A stretch of DNA of 60,676 nucleotides from Clostridium psychrophilum (GTDB lineage Bacteria > Bacillota > Clostridia > Clostridiales > Clostridiaceae): the NCBI RefSeq assembly GCF_018861705.1, contig NZ_JAHLEC010000007.1, positions 1-60,676 of the forward strand, given 5' to 3'. Under the pieces are notes generated by a model. That model did no database searches and had not been told where the DNA came from. It saw nothing but the letters and a program-made list of their open reading frames with translations. A program made the position numbers and the translations under genes. This document shows positions 1 through 9,854 of this stretch, piece by piece (within the stretch, counting starts at the first letter, position 1; each line of letters starts with the position of its first letter).

Positions 1-47
1 TTTAAGATGTGTTTGCTATACCCCAAAATAGGTTAAAAACGTAATAA

Positions 48-69
48 AGCACCAGCTATTGCTGGTGCT
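48..69. terminator. Short hairpin at the window edge, possible terminator
   Basis: Perfect 9-bp stem (AGCACCAGC / GCTGGTGCT) around a TATT loop. There is no strong T-tract on the plus side, although a CTTTTT follows 12 bases later, and the minus side is also only A/T-rich. It probably ends a gene lying outside the window. The rest of the 276 bases before the first gene is AT-rich; I see a TATAAT about 25 bases before the first start codon but no convincing -35. Confidence 0.45.
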
Positions 70-276
70 AATAATTAAAACTTTTTGGGACATTTTCAAA
101 TTCAGTTGACAGTATTTGAGAATGTATATTTTCAATATTTATTGATAAAAAAATGTAAGAAAAACATATAAATGCTTTTATACTTAGAAAATATTATTCA
201 TATTAAAGCATAATATTTGTACCCAATGTGTAATTTGAGAATATTAATATAATAGGGAATTGAAAGGAGGCTGAGT

Positions 277-2574
277 ATGAATAGGGAATTAACTCCGAAG
301 GATATTATATATGAATTTGATATTGAAAATATTGATTTAGTAGAATCATTGGATTCTATGCCACAGTATTTTGATGCAATAGAAAATATTAAAACTGCTA
401 TGAGCATAGATGAAGAAGGTTTTAATGTTTATTTAATAGACGATTTTTCAAAAGATTCACTTAGAGATATTATGAAATATGTAAATAAAATTTTAGAAAA
501 TAAGAGTAAACCTAAAGATATTTGTTATGTATTATATGAAGATGAAAAATCACCTGAACCAATTTTTGTAAGCAATGGTGGGGGTAATAAATTAAAAGAA
601 GCACTAGAAGATATACAAAATGAATATTTAGAGTGCACATTTCAATTTTATAATAATTCTACAAATATGGAAAAGGAAGAAATTCAGGAAAGTATTCAGA
701 ATGAAAGAAATGAATTGATAGGAAATCTAATAGATACAGCAAAAGAAAAAGGATTTGATATAAAATCTAGTAATAGTGGCTTTACATTCATACCTATAAG
801 TAATGGAAAAGAAATGTCTGAAAATGAATATGACACATTACACAAGGAAAAAAAAGAAACTATTTTATTATCAGCAAAAATGTTAAAAGATAAGGCTAAG
901 TATATATTGGAAGAGTTAAAAGAAATTGAAGTTAGAGATTTAGAAAAGATAAAAGAAATAATGAGACAATATTATGAAAATGAAATGTATGATTTAAAAC
1001 AAGTTTATAAAAATATGTTTAAAGATGATGAAGTTGTACAGGATTATTTAGATATAGTGTGCACCGATATAGAAGAAAAACTTATCGAAAATTATTCTTT
1101 AAGTTATGATGATGACGAGGAAAGAATAAATGAAATTATCTGCAAATATGTTGTAAATGTTATTGTAGATAATAGTAAAACTCAAATTCCACCAGTTATT
1201 TTTGAACAGGACCCTAACTCAGCAAATTTAATTGGTAATATAGAATATGAAAATCATAAAGGGGTTTATTCCACGGATATAGGTTTTATAAAAAGTGGTA
1301 GTTTGCTTAAAGCGAATGAAGGGTGTTTGGTTATTAGAATGAACACTTTAGCAAGTAACCCTTTGGGATATCTTAATTTAAAAAAAGCATTATTAACTGG
1401 AGAAGTAGATGTTGCATGTAATATTAGACATTATGAGCTAATTGCTCTTAGCAACACATTAAATCCACAACCTATATCATTTAAAACAAAAATAATTCTT
1501 ATAGGTGATTATGAGACCTACGATTTTCTTTATAATTATGATGAAGACTTTAAAAAACTTTTTACTATAAAAGCTGAGTGTAATCAAGTGCAGAATATAG
1601 ATAATGAGTTGAAAAGTTCTTTAGTATTTGAAATCGATAAAATTTGCAAAAGAAATAATTTTAAGCTTCTTACAAATGGAGCAGTAAGACAAGTTGCAAA
1701 AATCATGTCAAGAAGGGCTCAGAGCAGAAATAAAATATATTATGATAAATATGAAATAAATAAATTATTAATATTAGCTAACAATAAGGTTAATAAAGAA
1801 AACAAAGATGAGATTAGTGCAGGTGATATAATTGAAGTAGGTTACACAAAAGATATTATAGAAAAGGAAATATTAAATCATTATATTGAAAAGAAAATGC
1901 TTATTGATGTTACAAGTAGTAAAATCGGACAAGTGAATGGGCTATCAGTAATTGATACAGGATATTTTAGTTTTGGTAAGCCGATAAAAATCACCTGTTG
2001 CTGTTACAAGGGAGTAGGAAATATAATTGATGTTCAGCAAGAGAGCAACATGAGTGGTAGTATCCATAGTAAATCAATTAATATATTAAAGGGTTATATA
2101 AGTAGTATTAATGGTGGATTCAATAGACTACCAGTTGATTTTCATGTAAGTTTTGAACAAATTTATGGCAAAATAGATGGTGACAGTGCATCAGTTGCAG
2201 AAATATTATGTATGCTCTCTGCCATGAGTAAAGTACCTATAAAACAGAATATTGCTATGACAGGTTCAGTAAATCAATTTGGTGATGTTCAACCTATAGG
2301 AGGAGTAAATGATAAGATAGAAGGTTTCTTCGCAGCATGTAAAGTGATAGACACTATAAAAGGTAAAGGAGTATTAATACCTTTATCCAATGCAGATGAT
2401 TTAGTTTTAAGCGAAGAAATTGAGACAGAAGTGCAAAATGGAAACTTTCATATATATACAATGACATCTATAGATGATGCAATTGGAGTACTAATGGGTG
2501 AGTCTGAATATAATTTTGAATCATTGATGGTAGTTATCACTAAGGAATTAAAAAAATACAGCAGTAGAAAATAA
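277..2574 (+). CDS. Lon-family (LonB/LonC-like) serine protease with degenerate ATPase
   Basis: A 765-residue protein of the Lon-related family that joins an AAA-like N-terminal part to a C-terminal Lon protease domain (about residues 540-745). The Ser-Lys dyad is visible: Ser637 in DGDSASVAE and Lys680 in GGVNDKIEG. The N-terminal part should carry a P-loop following a phrase like 'GxNxYV'. Here GFNVYLIDDFSKDS (48-61) has no GxxGxGK, and the Walker B region (348-358, EGCLVIRMNTL) has no acidic pair. The hydrolase therefore looks intact while ATP hydrolysis looks lost. A coiled-coil-rich, charged insertion covers roughly residues 130-290. The start is ATG with an AAAGGAGG site 7 bases upstream. 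It is monocistronic and convergent with ychF. Family call is strong; substrates are unknown. Confidence 0.88.
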   Translation: MNRELTPKDIIYEFDIENIDLVESLDSMPQYFDAIENIKTAMSIDEEGFNVYLIDDFSKDSLRDIMKYVNKILENKSKPKDICYVLYEDEKSPEPIFVSNGGGNKLKEALEDIQNEYLECTFQFYNNSTNMEKEEIQESIQNERNELIGNLIDTAKEKGFDIKSSNSGFTFIPISNGKEMSENEYDTLHKEKKETILLSAKMLKDKAKYILEELKEIEVRDLEKIKEIMRQYYENEMYDLKQVYKNMFKDDEVVQDYLDIVCTDIEEKLIENYSLSYDDDEERINEIICKYVVNVIVDNSKTQIPPVIFEQDPNSANLIGNIEYENHKGVYSTDIGFIKSGSLLKANEGCLVIRMNTLASNPLGYLNLKKALLTGEVDVACNIRHYELIALSNTLNPQPISFKTKIILIGDYETYDFLYNYDEDFKKLFTIKAECNQVQNIDNELKSSLVFEIDKICKRNNFKLLTNGAVRQVAKIMSRRAQSRNKIYYDKYEINKLLILANNKVNKENKDEISAGDIIEVGYTKDIIEKEILNHYIEKKMLIDVTSSKIGQVNGLSVIDTGYFSFGKPIKITCCCYKGVGNIIDVQQESNMSGSIHSKSINILKGYISSINGGFNRLPVDFHVSFEQIYGKIDGDSASVAEILCMLSAMSKVPIKQNIAMTGSVNQFGDVQPIGGVNDKIEGFFAACKVIDTIKGKGVLIPLSNADDLVLSEEIETEVQNGNFHIYTMTSIDDAIGVLMGESEYNFESLMVVITKELKKYSSRK

Positions 2575-2603
2575 CTTGTATTTTCATATTTTAAAATGAA
2601 AAA

Positions 2604-2640
2604 AGCACAGACACTATTTTTCTAGTATCTGTGCTCTACT
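2604..2640. terminator. Bidirectional terminator between lon-like gene and ychF
   Basis: A 13-bp stem (AGCACAGACACTA / TAGTATCTGTGCT, one G-T pair) with a TTTTTC-type loop. It is preceded by A residues and followed by CTACTTTTTA, so it can serve both convergent genes. Confidence 0.8.
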
Positions 2641-2642
2641 TT

Positions 2643-3740
2643 TTATACGTTAAATCTAAAGTTAACGACATCTCCATCTTGCATAATATATTCTTTTCCT
2701 TCAAGTCTATATAGTCCCTTTTCCTTAGCAGCGGCTTCACTACCACATTCAATTAAATCATCATAGGAAACTATTTCAGCTCTTATAAAACCTCTTTCTA
2801 TATCTGAATGAATTTTACCAGCCGCAGCAGGTGCTTTAGTTCCAATATGTATAGTCCAAGCTCTTATTTCAGGAACACCTGCAGTTATGAAACTCATGAG
2901 TCCTAGTAGCTTATAGCTTGAGTGAATAAGTTTATCAAGGCCCGTTTCTTTAAGACCATATTCTTGTAGAAGTTCCATTTTCTCATCATCAGCTAAAGCA
3001 GACAATTCTTCTTCAAGACTTGCACAAACTATAATTACTTCTGAATTTTCGTTTTTTGCAAATTCCTGAACTTTTTTAACCATATCATTTTCTGTATTAC
3101 CAGAAACTAGATCATCTTCACTGATGTTTGCAACATATAATACTGGTTTTGAAGTGATTAAAAAAAGACTATTTACGAAAATAGTTTCATCTTCAGTAAA
3201 TTCTAGTGTACGTGCAGGAAGATTTGCTTCAAGGTGTTTCTTTATTCTTTCCATAAGGTCATATTCTACTTTAGCTATCTTGTCACCTGATCGAACAAGC
3301 TTTTGCGACCTGTCAAGTCTTTTTTCTAATACGTCAAGGTCAGAAAAAATAAGCTCTAAGTTAATAGTATCTATATCTCTTAATGGATCTACAGAGCCAT
3401 CTACATGTACAACATTTTCATCAACAAAACATCTTACTACATGAACAATAGATGCAACTTCTCTAATGTGAGATAAAAACTTATTACCTAAACCTTCTCC
3501 TTTACTTGCTCCTTTTACAAGACCAGCTATATCATAAAATTCAATTGAAGTACGAATTATCTTTTTACTATCATAAAGAGATTGTAGTACATCCAATCTT
3601 TTATCAGGAACGCTAACAACACCTACATTTGGTTCGATAGTACAAAAAGGATAGTTAGCAGATTCTGCGCCTGCTTTTGTTATTGCATTAAATAATGTGC
3701 TTTTTCCTACATTTGGTAAACCTACAATTCCTAGTTTCAT
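2643..3740 (-). CDS. ychF: Redox-regulated ATPase YchF (Obg-family, TGS domain)
   Basis: A 365-residue OLA1/YchF protein: an Obg-related P-loop NTPase that binds ribosomes and prefers ATP. The P-loop GLPNVGKST is at residues 6-14. The nucleotide-specificity motif is NISE instead of the GTPase NKxD, the hallmark of the ATP-preferring YchF branch. The C-terminal TGS domain ends with the conserved MQDGDVVNFRFNV. I start at the second in-frame ATG (MKLGIVG), the universal start of the family; an ATG four codons earlier sits directly against the GAAAGG site and is too close to be used. A clear vegetative promoter lies upstream on the same strand. Standalone gene, divergent from mraZ. Confidence 0.95.
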   Translation of the reverse strand: MKLGIVGLPNVGKSTLFNAITKAGAESANYPFCTIEPNVGVVSVPDKRLDVLQSLYDSKKIIRTSIEFYDIAGLVKGASKGEGLGNKFLSHIREVASIVHVVRCFVDENVVHVDGSVDPLRDIDTINLELIFSDLDVLEKRLDRSQKLVRSGDKIAKVEYDLMERIKKHLEANLPARTLEFTEDETIFVNSLFLITSKPVLYVANISEDDLVSGNTENDMVKKVQEFAKNENSEVIIVCASLEEELSALADDEKMELLQEYGLKETGLDKLIHSSYKLLGLMSFITAGVPEIRAWTIHIGTKAPAAAGKIHSDIERGFIRAEIVSYDDLIECGSEAAAKEKGLYRLEGKEYIMQDGDVVNFRFNV

Positions 3741-3788
3741 ATATATGTACATTCCTTTCGTGCGTTTTAGATTATTAATTACTACAAA

Positions 3789-3817
3789 ATTATACTCTAC
3801 ATCTTATTGCAATTCAA
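3789..3817 (-). promoter_or_regulatory. sigma-A-type promoter of ychF
   Basis: On the minus strand TTGAAT, a 17-base spacer and a perfect TATAAT lead into ychF, about 45 bases before its start. Confidence 0.75.
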
Positions 3818-3990
3818 GATAGTATATTAGAAGTAATGGTTTATGTTTTAAGTATTGATATATGTATAATAATTACTATTTAGTAAGAATATTCTAATTA
3901 GTTTATATATTAGTTGAATTTTTTTTAAAAAAGTCCAATAACAGAAGAAAATAAAAAGGAATTTCCATTTTTCTATAGAATATTACTTAA

Positions 3991-4030
3991 TAGTGGTTTA
4001 AAATGGATTAAAGTGGTTTAAAGTGGAGTA
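3991..4030 (+). promoter_or_regulatory. MraZ-box array (four 10-bp tandem repeats)
   Basis: Four consecutive 10-base units of the form (A)AGTGGNTTA: TAGTGGTTTA, AAATGGATTA, AAGTGGTTTA, AAGTGGAGTA. They sit one per helical turn and end 23 bases before the mraZ start. MraZ is known to bind tandem repeats with a TGG core near its own promoter, so this is read as the autoregulatory operator. The rest of the roughly 310-base ychF-mraZ gap is AT-rich; I could not fix a convincing -35/-10 pair for mraZ in it. Confidence 0.82.
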
Positions 4031-4053
4031 ATTTTATTAAGTGGGGGAATGAA

Positions 4054-4482
4054 ATGTTTATTGGTGAATATCAACATGCCATTGATAGTAAAAACAGAAT
4101 GATTATCCCCACAAAGTTCAGAGATGGATTAGGCTCTGAGTTTATATTAACTAAGGGCCTTGATGGATGTTTGTATTTATATACAAAGGCTGAATGGAAT
4201 ATAATGGAAGAAAAATTAAAAAAGCTTCCATTAACTAGTAAAGATGCCAGAGCATTTGTTAGATTTTTCTTCTCGGGAGCTAATGAAATATCAATTGATA
4301 AACAAGGAAGAGCTTTAATACCACAAAATTTATGTGAATACGCTGGTTTACAAAAGGAAATAGTAAGTATAGGAGTATCAACTAGAATAGAAATATGGTC
4401 TAAGGACAAATGGGATAAATATAATGAATCGGATATCGATTTTGATGAGATAGCAGAAAAAATGAGTGAATTAGGAATATAG
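4054..4482 (+). CDS. mraZ: Transcriptional regulator MraZ
   Basis: 142 residues, the usual MraZ length, with two SpoVT/AbrB-like swapped-hairpin domains. Each carries the DxxxR signature: DSKNRMIIP near residue 11 and DKQGRALIP near residue 84. MraZ forms a ring and represses the dcw operon by contacting tandem boxes, which are present just upstream. The ATG is preceded by GTGGGGG 7 bases away. First gene of the dcw cluster; rsmH follows after 15 bases. Confidence 0.96.
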   Translation: MFIGEYQHAIDSKNRMIIPTKFRDGLGSEFILTKGLDGCLYLYTKAEWNIMEEKLKKLPLTSKDARAFVRFFFSGANEISIDKQGRALIPQNLCEYAGLQKEIVSIGVSTRIEIWSKDKWDKYNESDIDFDEIAEKMSELGI

Positions 4483-4497
4483 AAAAGGAGCGAAAGT

Positions 4498-5430
4498 ATG
4501 GAATTTAAGCATGTACCAGTTTTGTTAAATGAGTGCCTTGATGCACTAGATATTAAAGAAAATGGAATTTATGTTGATTGTACATTGGGAGGTGCAGGTC
4601 ATTCTTTAGAAATTTTAAAAAGACTATCACCTAAAGGACGGTTAATTGGAATAGATCAAGATGAAGATGCATTAAAAGCGGCTAAGGAAAAAATAAAAGA
4701 ATATAACAATGTTACCTATGTACATGATAATTTTTATAATATCCATGATATATTAGATAAACTTAATATAGAAAAAGTAGATGGTATTTTCATGGATCTT
4801 GGGGTATCGTCATATCAATTAGATAATGCAGAACGTGGATTTAGTTATATGAGGGATGCAGATCTTGATATGAGGATGGATAGAAGTAAAGGTATAACAG
4901 CATTCGATGTGGTGAATAAGTATGAAGAGCAGCAGATAGTAGATGTTTTAAGAAATTATGGAGAAGAAAAATTTGCTAAAAGAATTGCGGGCTTTATTGT
5001 AGATAGAAGAAAAGTGGAACCAATTAATACTACATTGGAACTTGTGAATGTTATAGATGCAGCGATTCCAGCAAAGTTTAAGAGAAGTGGAGGGCATCCT
5101 GCTAAACGAACATTCCAGGGAATAAGAATTGAAGTTAATGGAGAATTAAAAATACTTGATAAAGCAATCGAAGATGGTGTAGAGAGACTAAATAGTGGTG
5201 GTAGAATGGCTATAATTACATTCCAGTCACTTGAAGATAGAATTGTTAAAGTTAAATTTAAAGACTTAGAGGATCCATGTAAATGCCCCAAAGACCTACC
5301 TATGTGTGTGTGTGGTAAAGTACCAATTGTTAAACTTATAAGTAGAAAACCAATAAGAGCAACGCAGGAAGAATTGGAGATAAATTCAAGGAGTAGAAGT
5401 GCAAAATTAAGAGTGGCTGAAAAGATTTAG
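4498..5430 (+). CDS. rsmH: 16S rRNA (cytosine-1402-N4)-methyltransferase RsmH
   Basis: 310 residues, full length. N4-methylates C1402 in the ribosomal P site using SAM. The SAM-binding loop [10 protein letters not shown] is near residue 28, and the MraW signature ([16 protein letters not shown]) lies near residue 101. Late motifs include FQGIRIEVN and [21 protein letters not shown] precedes the ATG. Second gene of the cluster, as in most bacteria. Confidence 0.97.
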   Translation: MEFKHVPVLLNECLDALDIKENGIYVDCTLGGAGHSLEILKRLSPKGRLIGIDQDEDALKAAKEKIKEYNNVTYVHDNFYNIHDILDKLNIEKVDGIFMDLGVSSYQLDNAERGFSYMRDADLDMRMDRSKGITAFDVVNKYEEQQIVDVLRNYGEEKFAKRIAGFIVDRRKVEPINTTLELVNVIDAAIPAKFKRSGGHPAKRTFQGIRIEVNGELKILDKAIEDGVERLNSGGRMAIITFQSLEDRIVKVKFKDLEDPCKCPKDLPMCVCGKVPIVKLISRKPIRATQEELEINSRSRSAKLRVAEKI

Positions 5431-5457
5431 TTCTAAATTATGAATGGGGTGAATAAA

Positions 5458-5943
5458 GTGATAGTAGAAAAAAACAAGTTTCAGATGGATGGTAATACGG
5501 TTTTAGCAGCAATTGAGCCATTAAAAAAGAGACGATATGATGATTTAGAAACATCTAAAAAACAGATTATAAACAATAAAAAACTAAAAAATGACAAGAG
5601 GAAAAAAAGCATTCTCAAAAGTATTGGTTTTGGTTTTGTTATTGGCATGGTAATTATTTTCAGATATTGTATGATCTATAATTATCAGCAGGAAAATGCT
5701 AAAGCTAAGAATGCAATAGATTTACTAAGTAAAGAAAATGACTCATATGCAGTGGATTTAATTAAATTTAGCAACATAGGCTACATTGAGAAAACTGCTA
5801 CCACAAAACTCCATATGGTTAAACCTAAGGTCAGTGATATACAATACTTAGATTTAAGCAAAAGTAATTTAGTAACAAAGGAAAAACCTCAAGTAAAAAT
5901 AAACAATGGTGTTGTAAGTAAAATTAAAAATATTATCTTTTAG
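5458..5943 (+). CDS. ftsL: FtsL-like septum protein, single-pass
   Basis: About 161 residues: a basic cytoplasmic N-terminus (KKRRYDDLETSKK), one membrane span (roughly residues 60-80, IGFGFVIGMVIIFRY), then a short extracellular region predicted to be a coiled coil. This architecture and the slot between rsmH and a penicillin-binding protein identify FtsL, whose sequence is poorly conserved. An upstream ATG six codons earlier has no ribosome binding site. The GTG used here has GGGGTG 6 bases before it, so I choose GTG. In divisomes FtsL pairs with DivIC and FtsQ/DivIB. Confidence 0.75.
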   Translation: MIVEKNKFQMDGNTVLAAIEPLKKRRYDDLETSKKQIINNKKLKNDKRKKSILKSIGFGFVIGMVIIFRYCMIYNYQQENAKAKNAIDLLSKENDSYAVDLIKFSNIGYIEKTATTKLHMVKPKVSDIQYLDLSKSNLVTKEKPQVKINNGVVSKIKNIIF

Positions 5944-5965
5944 GTAGCATTTTATAGTTGCTACC
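5943..5965 (+). other. Hairpin between ftsL-like gene and spoVD
   Basis: A 7-bp stem (GGTAGCA / TGCTACC) begins at the ftsL-like stop codon. No T-tract follows, so it more likely protects or processes the message than ends it. Confidence 0.4.
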
Positions 5966-5998
5966 TGATTTAGTGAGGATCAGCAAGGGAGGAATAAT

Positions 5999-8194
5999 TT
6001 GGCAAATAGAGAGTATAGAGACAAGGTATTAGTGAAACGTAGAATGTTGGTTGTCTTTTTCATACTTTTTATTTTTTTTATTGTGTTAATTAGTAGGCTA
6101 AGCTATGTGATGATTTCTAAGGGAAAAGATTATAAAGAAAAAGCAATTTTGCAGTGGACAAGCGATGTTCGGATTGCTCCAAAGCGTGGAAGAATATTAG
6201 ATAGAGATGGTAAAGAATTAGCTATAAGTGCAAATGTTTTTAGAGTAGACTTGGATCTTAATTCATTAAGGGAAACTATTAAAAAAAACAAGTTAACTAT
6301 GAATGACATTGCACCAGAACTTGCTACAATACTTGGAATGAAATCTAGTGAAGTTTTACCTATTTTAACTAAGACTAATTCAAAAGGAAAAGCAATTGGA
6401 GCAGCAATACTCAAAAGAAGGATAGAAAAGAGCACAGCAGATAAAATCAATGATTTCTCAAAAAAACATAACCTTCGTGGAATTGTTATTACAGGGGATA
6501 CAAAAAGATTTTATCCTAATAATAATTTTTTATCTAGTGTTTTGGGACATACAAATTCAGATGGAAATGGATTAACTGGTGTTGAATTATATTACAATAA
6601 ATTTTTATCAGGTGTACCTGGAATAAAAATTTCAGAAACTGACAGAAAAAGTGAAGAACTCCCTTATACAATATCCGATTATACAAAGCCAATACAGGGC
6701 AAGGATGTTGTACTTACTATTGATGAAACAATTCAATTATTTTGTGAAAAAGCAGCCTCACAGGCTATGATTGATAATAAAGCAAAGGCAGTTACCATAA
6801 TTGCAATGAATCCTAATAATGGAGAAATATTAGGCATGGCTAATCAACCAGGTTATAACCCTAATAATCCTTGGGATTTAAGCAAAAGTTATGACGAAAA
6901 TCAAAAAGTATGGAGAAACAGAGCAGTAAGCGATACTTTTGAACCGGGGTCTATATTTAAGGTGTTTACAGCAATAGCCGCTATGAAGGAAGGCGTTGTT
7001 AAGGAAAGTGACAAATTTAACTGTACTGGGAGCACTGTAGTTTCAGGCAGAAGAATTAAGTGTTGGAAAACTACAGGACATGGAATCCAAAATTTTGTAG
7101 ATATAATAAAAAATTCTTGTAATGTTGGATTTATGGAACTTGGGAGAAGGCTAGGACCGGAAAAATTAAATAAGTATATTTCTCTATTTGGTTTTGGTAA
7201 AAAAACTGGTATTGATTTAAATGGAGAAGCCCTGGGAATAATAAGAAAGACTAAAGATATGACTGCTCAAGATGTAGCAACAACATCATTTGGTCAAAGT
7301 AATACTTTATCTTGTGTGCAGTATTTAACAGGGTTTAATGCTATAGCAAATGGTGGTAAACTTATAACTCCTCATGTTATGAAACAAATAGTTGATTATG
7401 GTGATACAAATACAAAAAAAGTTTTGAAAACTTATTCGAATTATAATGTACGAAAAATAATAGATGACCAAACTACAGCAAAACTTCGTAGTTATCTTGA
7501 ACAGGTCGTAGAAAGTGGCGGTGGTAAGAAGGCGTATATTGCAGGATATCATATTGCTGGAAAGACAGGAACTGCTCAAAAAATTAGTACAACAGGACCT
7601 GGTTATGCACCGCAGAAATATGTTTCATCATTTGCAGGAATGGCACCAGCTGCTAATCCTCAAATAACTATATTAGTTAATATTGATGAACCAGACCCAT
7701 CTAATTATTATGGTGGGCAGATAGCAACAGTAGTTGGTAAGCAAGTTTTTAATGATATTTTCAATTATCTATCTTTAAAATCTGATGCAACAAGCACAGA
7801 AATTGGTAAAAGCTTGTTAAAGGATATTGTTGTACCTGAGGTTAGAGGTCTTAAAAAAGTGGATGCTGAAAAATTATTGAAAAAAAATAGTCTAAAGGCA
7901 AAATTAACGTCAGATGGGGATACCATTAGTGATATGACTCCTAAACCTGGATATACAGTTAAAGAAGGGTCCGAAATAATTTTGCATACTGGTGCTTTAA
8001 AGAAAGAGAGCAATACTGTTATGGTTCCAAATATTGTAGGTAACAGTTCAGAAAATGCTAGTAAACTTTTAAATAATCTTGGTTTAAAAGCCGAATTTAT
8101 TGGTAGTGGAATAGTATCGGAGCAAAGCGTAGAAGGCAAAGAAGTCAAAAAAGGTACTACGGTCACACTTAATCTAGATGTTATGGCTGACTAG
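5999..8194 (+). CDS. spoVD: Class B penicillin-binding protein (SpoVD/FtsI) with two PASTA domains
   Basis: 731 residues. One N-terminal membrane span (about 18-38) is followed by the PBP dimerisation domain, and then a transpeptidase domain. The active-site motifs are Ser318-xx-Lys321 (in EPGSIFK), SCN near residue 371, and KTG at 522-524. Two PASTA repeats end the protein (from VPEVRGL and VPNIVGN). The enzyme cross-links peptidoglycan with a SEDS partner, here the spoVE/ftsW product four genes on. Clostridial orthologues in this position are usually named SpoVD, but it may also serve as the division FtsI. The start is TTG with GGGAGG 6 bases upstream. Confidence 0.92.
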   Translation: MANREYRDKVLVKRRMLVVFFILFIFFIVLISRLSYVMISKGKDYKEKAILQWTSDVRIAPKRGRILDRDGKELAISANVFRVDLDLNSLRETIKKNKLTMNDIAPELATILGMKSSEVLPILTKTNSKGKAIGAAILKRRIEKSTADKINDFSKKHNLRGIVITGDTKRFYPNNNFLSSVLGHTNSDGNGLTGVELYYNKFLSGVPGIKISETDRKSEELPYTISDYTKPIQGKDVVLTIDETIQLFCEKAASQAMIDNKAKAVTIIAMNPNNGEILGMANQPGYNPNNPWDLSKSYDENQKVWRNRAVSDTFEPGSIFKVFTAIAAMKEGVVKESDKFNCTGSTVVSGRRIKCWKTTGHGIQNFVDIIKNSCNVGFMELGRRLGPEKLNKYISLFGFGKKTGIDLNGEALGIIRKTKDMTAQDVATTSFGQSNTLSCVQYLTGFNAIANGGKLITPHVMKQIVDYGDTNTKKVLKTYSNYNVRKIIDDQTTAKLRSYLEQVVESGGGKKAYIAGYHIAGKTGTAQKISTTGPGYAPQKYVSSFAGMAPAANPQITILVNIDEPDPSNYYGGQIATVVGKQVFNDIFNYLSLKSDATSTEIGKSLLKDIVVPEVRGLKKVDAEKLLKKNSLKAKLTSDGDTISDMTPKPGYTVKEGSEIILHTGALKKESNTVMVPNIVGNSSENASKLLNNLGLKAEFIGSGIVSEQSVEGKEVKKGTTVTLNLDVMAD

Positions 8195-8239
8195 TTAAAT
8201 ATAGTGTATAATAATAAATTAGATACGCATTAATTAAAA

Positions 8240-8270
8240 CCGACAGGCCTCAGTATTTTTGAGCTGTCGG
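8240..8270 (+). terminator. Hairpin after spoVD
   Basis: Stem CCGACAG / CTGTCGG extended inside by CTCA / TGAG with a two-base bulge. ATTTATC follows, so the T-run is poor; termination is probably partial and lets some reading through into murE. The remaining bases up to murE are AT-rich. Confidence 0.55.
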
Positions 8271-8408
8271 ATTTATCATGTAAAAGGGTATTAGTAAGAG
8301 CATTTTAAAAGATAGTTATATTTTGAATACTATTTCCAAAAGAGGTTAGTAATAAAAAGAATTATCTTTTTGAAATGTACTTATGTGATGATTTAAGGGA
8401 GTGATAAT

Positions 8409-9854
8409 ATGAAGTTAAGAAAAATTATGGAAAATATTAATTTTAATTTAATAGAGGGTGATATTGATATAGATGTAGAAAATATTCAATATGATTCAAG
8501 AAAAGTAAAAAAAGGAGATGTGTTTTTCTGCATAGAAGGTTATAAGGTTGATGGTCATAAATATATACAAAGTGCGATTGAAAGTGGTGCTATTGCGGTT
8601 GTATGTCAAAAAAACATAGAAAAGCATTTAAATATTTCTGTACTTAAGGTAGAAAATAGCAGAAGGGCATTGGCTGTAAGTGCTGCTAATTACTATGAAA
8701 ACCCAAGTAAAAGCATGAAAATTATAGGGGTAACAGGTACTAACGGTAAAACAACTTCAGTTTTTATGATTAAAGCTATTTTGGAAGAAAAAGGGTACAA
8801 AGTTGGTCTTATAGGAACTATAGCAAATTATATTGGTAAAAGGAAAATACATACAGAAAGAACTACTCCAGAATCACTTGAATTACATGAGCTATTTAGG
8901 GAAATGGTAACTTCTAAGGTGGATTATTGTGTTATGGAAGTTTCATCTCATTCTTTAAGTTTAGACAGAGTTTATGGGATAGAATTTTGTGAGAGTATAT
9001 TTACTAATTTAACTCAGGATCATTTAGATTTTCATAAAACATTTGAAAATTATTTTAATGCAAAGCTTAAGTTATTTAAGTATAGTAAAAGCTCTATTAT
9101 TAACATAGATGATACGTATGGTGTAAAGGCTTATAATTTAATTACAAATAAAAAACTAAGTTATGGATTAAATCATAAAGCAGATATTATGGCCATTAAT
9201 ATAAAAATGCATTCAAGGGGTAGTGAATTTACACTGCAATATAAAGACAACTCTTATGAAATTAAATTAAATATACCTGGTAACTATAATATCTATAATG
9301 CACTTGGGTCTATAGCAGTTTGTTTAAACCAGGGGATAGATATATCTGTAATTAAACAGGCCCTGCAAAAGGTGCAAGTAAGTGGACGTTGTGAACTTGT
9401 TAAGAATGAGCATAATTTGGGGTTCGAAATAATTTTAGACTATGCACATACACCTGATGGGTTAGAAAATATATTGACAACGGTCAGAGAATTTACGAAA
9501 GGCAAGCTTATATGTGTTTTTGGATGTGGTGGAGATAGAGATAAAACCAAAAGAGCCATAATGGGTAAAATAGGAACTGATTTAAGTGATATTTCAGTAA
9601 TTACCTCTGATAATCCAAGAACAGAAGATCCAATGCAAATCATAAATGATGTAGTAAAAGGAACCGTAAGGCATAATTTTGAAGTTATAGAAAACAGACG
9701 ATCTGCTATAAAACGATCAATGGAGATTGCAAGTGCTGGTGATGTAATTGTTATTGCAGGAAAAGGGCATGAGGATTATCAAATTCTTAAAAATAAAACT
9801 ATACATTTTGATGAGCGAGAAGTTATTTCAGAGATAATAAAGGAGCAATTTTAA
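8409..9854 (+). CDS. murE: UDP-MurNAc-tripeptide synthetase MurE (meso-diaminopimelate-adding)
   Basis: 481 residues, full length. Adds the third amino acid to UDP-MurNAc-L-Ala-D-Glu in the cytoplasm. The ATP loop is [11 protein letters not shown] (about 113-123). TTPESLELH and [11 protein letters not shown] follow; DNPR at 401-404 is the specificity motif for meso-diaminopimelate rather than lysine. That agrees with the dapF gene later in the window. AAGGGAGTGA precedes the ATG. The stop codon abuts the murF start, so the two are translationally coupled. Confidence 0.96.
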   Translation: MKLRKIMENINFNLIEGDIDIDVENIQYDSRKVKKGDVFFCIEGYKVDGHKYIQSAIESGAIAVVCQKNIEKHLNISVLKVENSRRALAVSAANYYENPSKSMKIIGVTGTNGKTTSVFMIKAILEEKGYKVGLIGTIANYIGKRKIHTERTTPESLELHELFREMVTSKVDYCVMEVSSHSLSLDRVYGIEFCESIFTNLTQDHLDFHKTFENYFNAKLKLFKYSKSSIINIDDTYGVKAYNLITNKKLSYGLNHKADIMAINIKMHSRGSEFTLQYKDNSYEIKLNIPGNYNIYNALGSIAVCLNQGIDISVIKQALQKVQVSGRCELVKNEHNLGFEIILDYAHTPDGLENILTTVREFTKGKLICVFGCGGDRDKTKRAIMGKIGTDLSDISVITSDNPRTEDPMQIINDVVKGTVRHNFEVIENRRSAIKRSMEIASAGDVIVIAGKGHEDYQILKNKTIHFDEREVISEIIKEQF

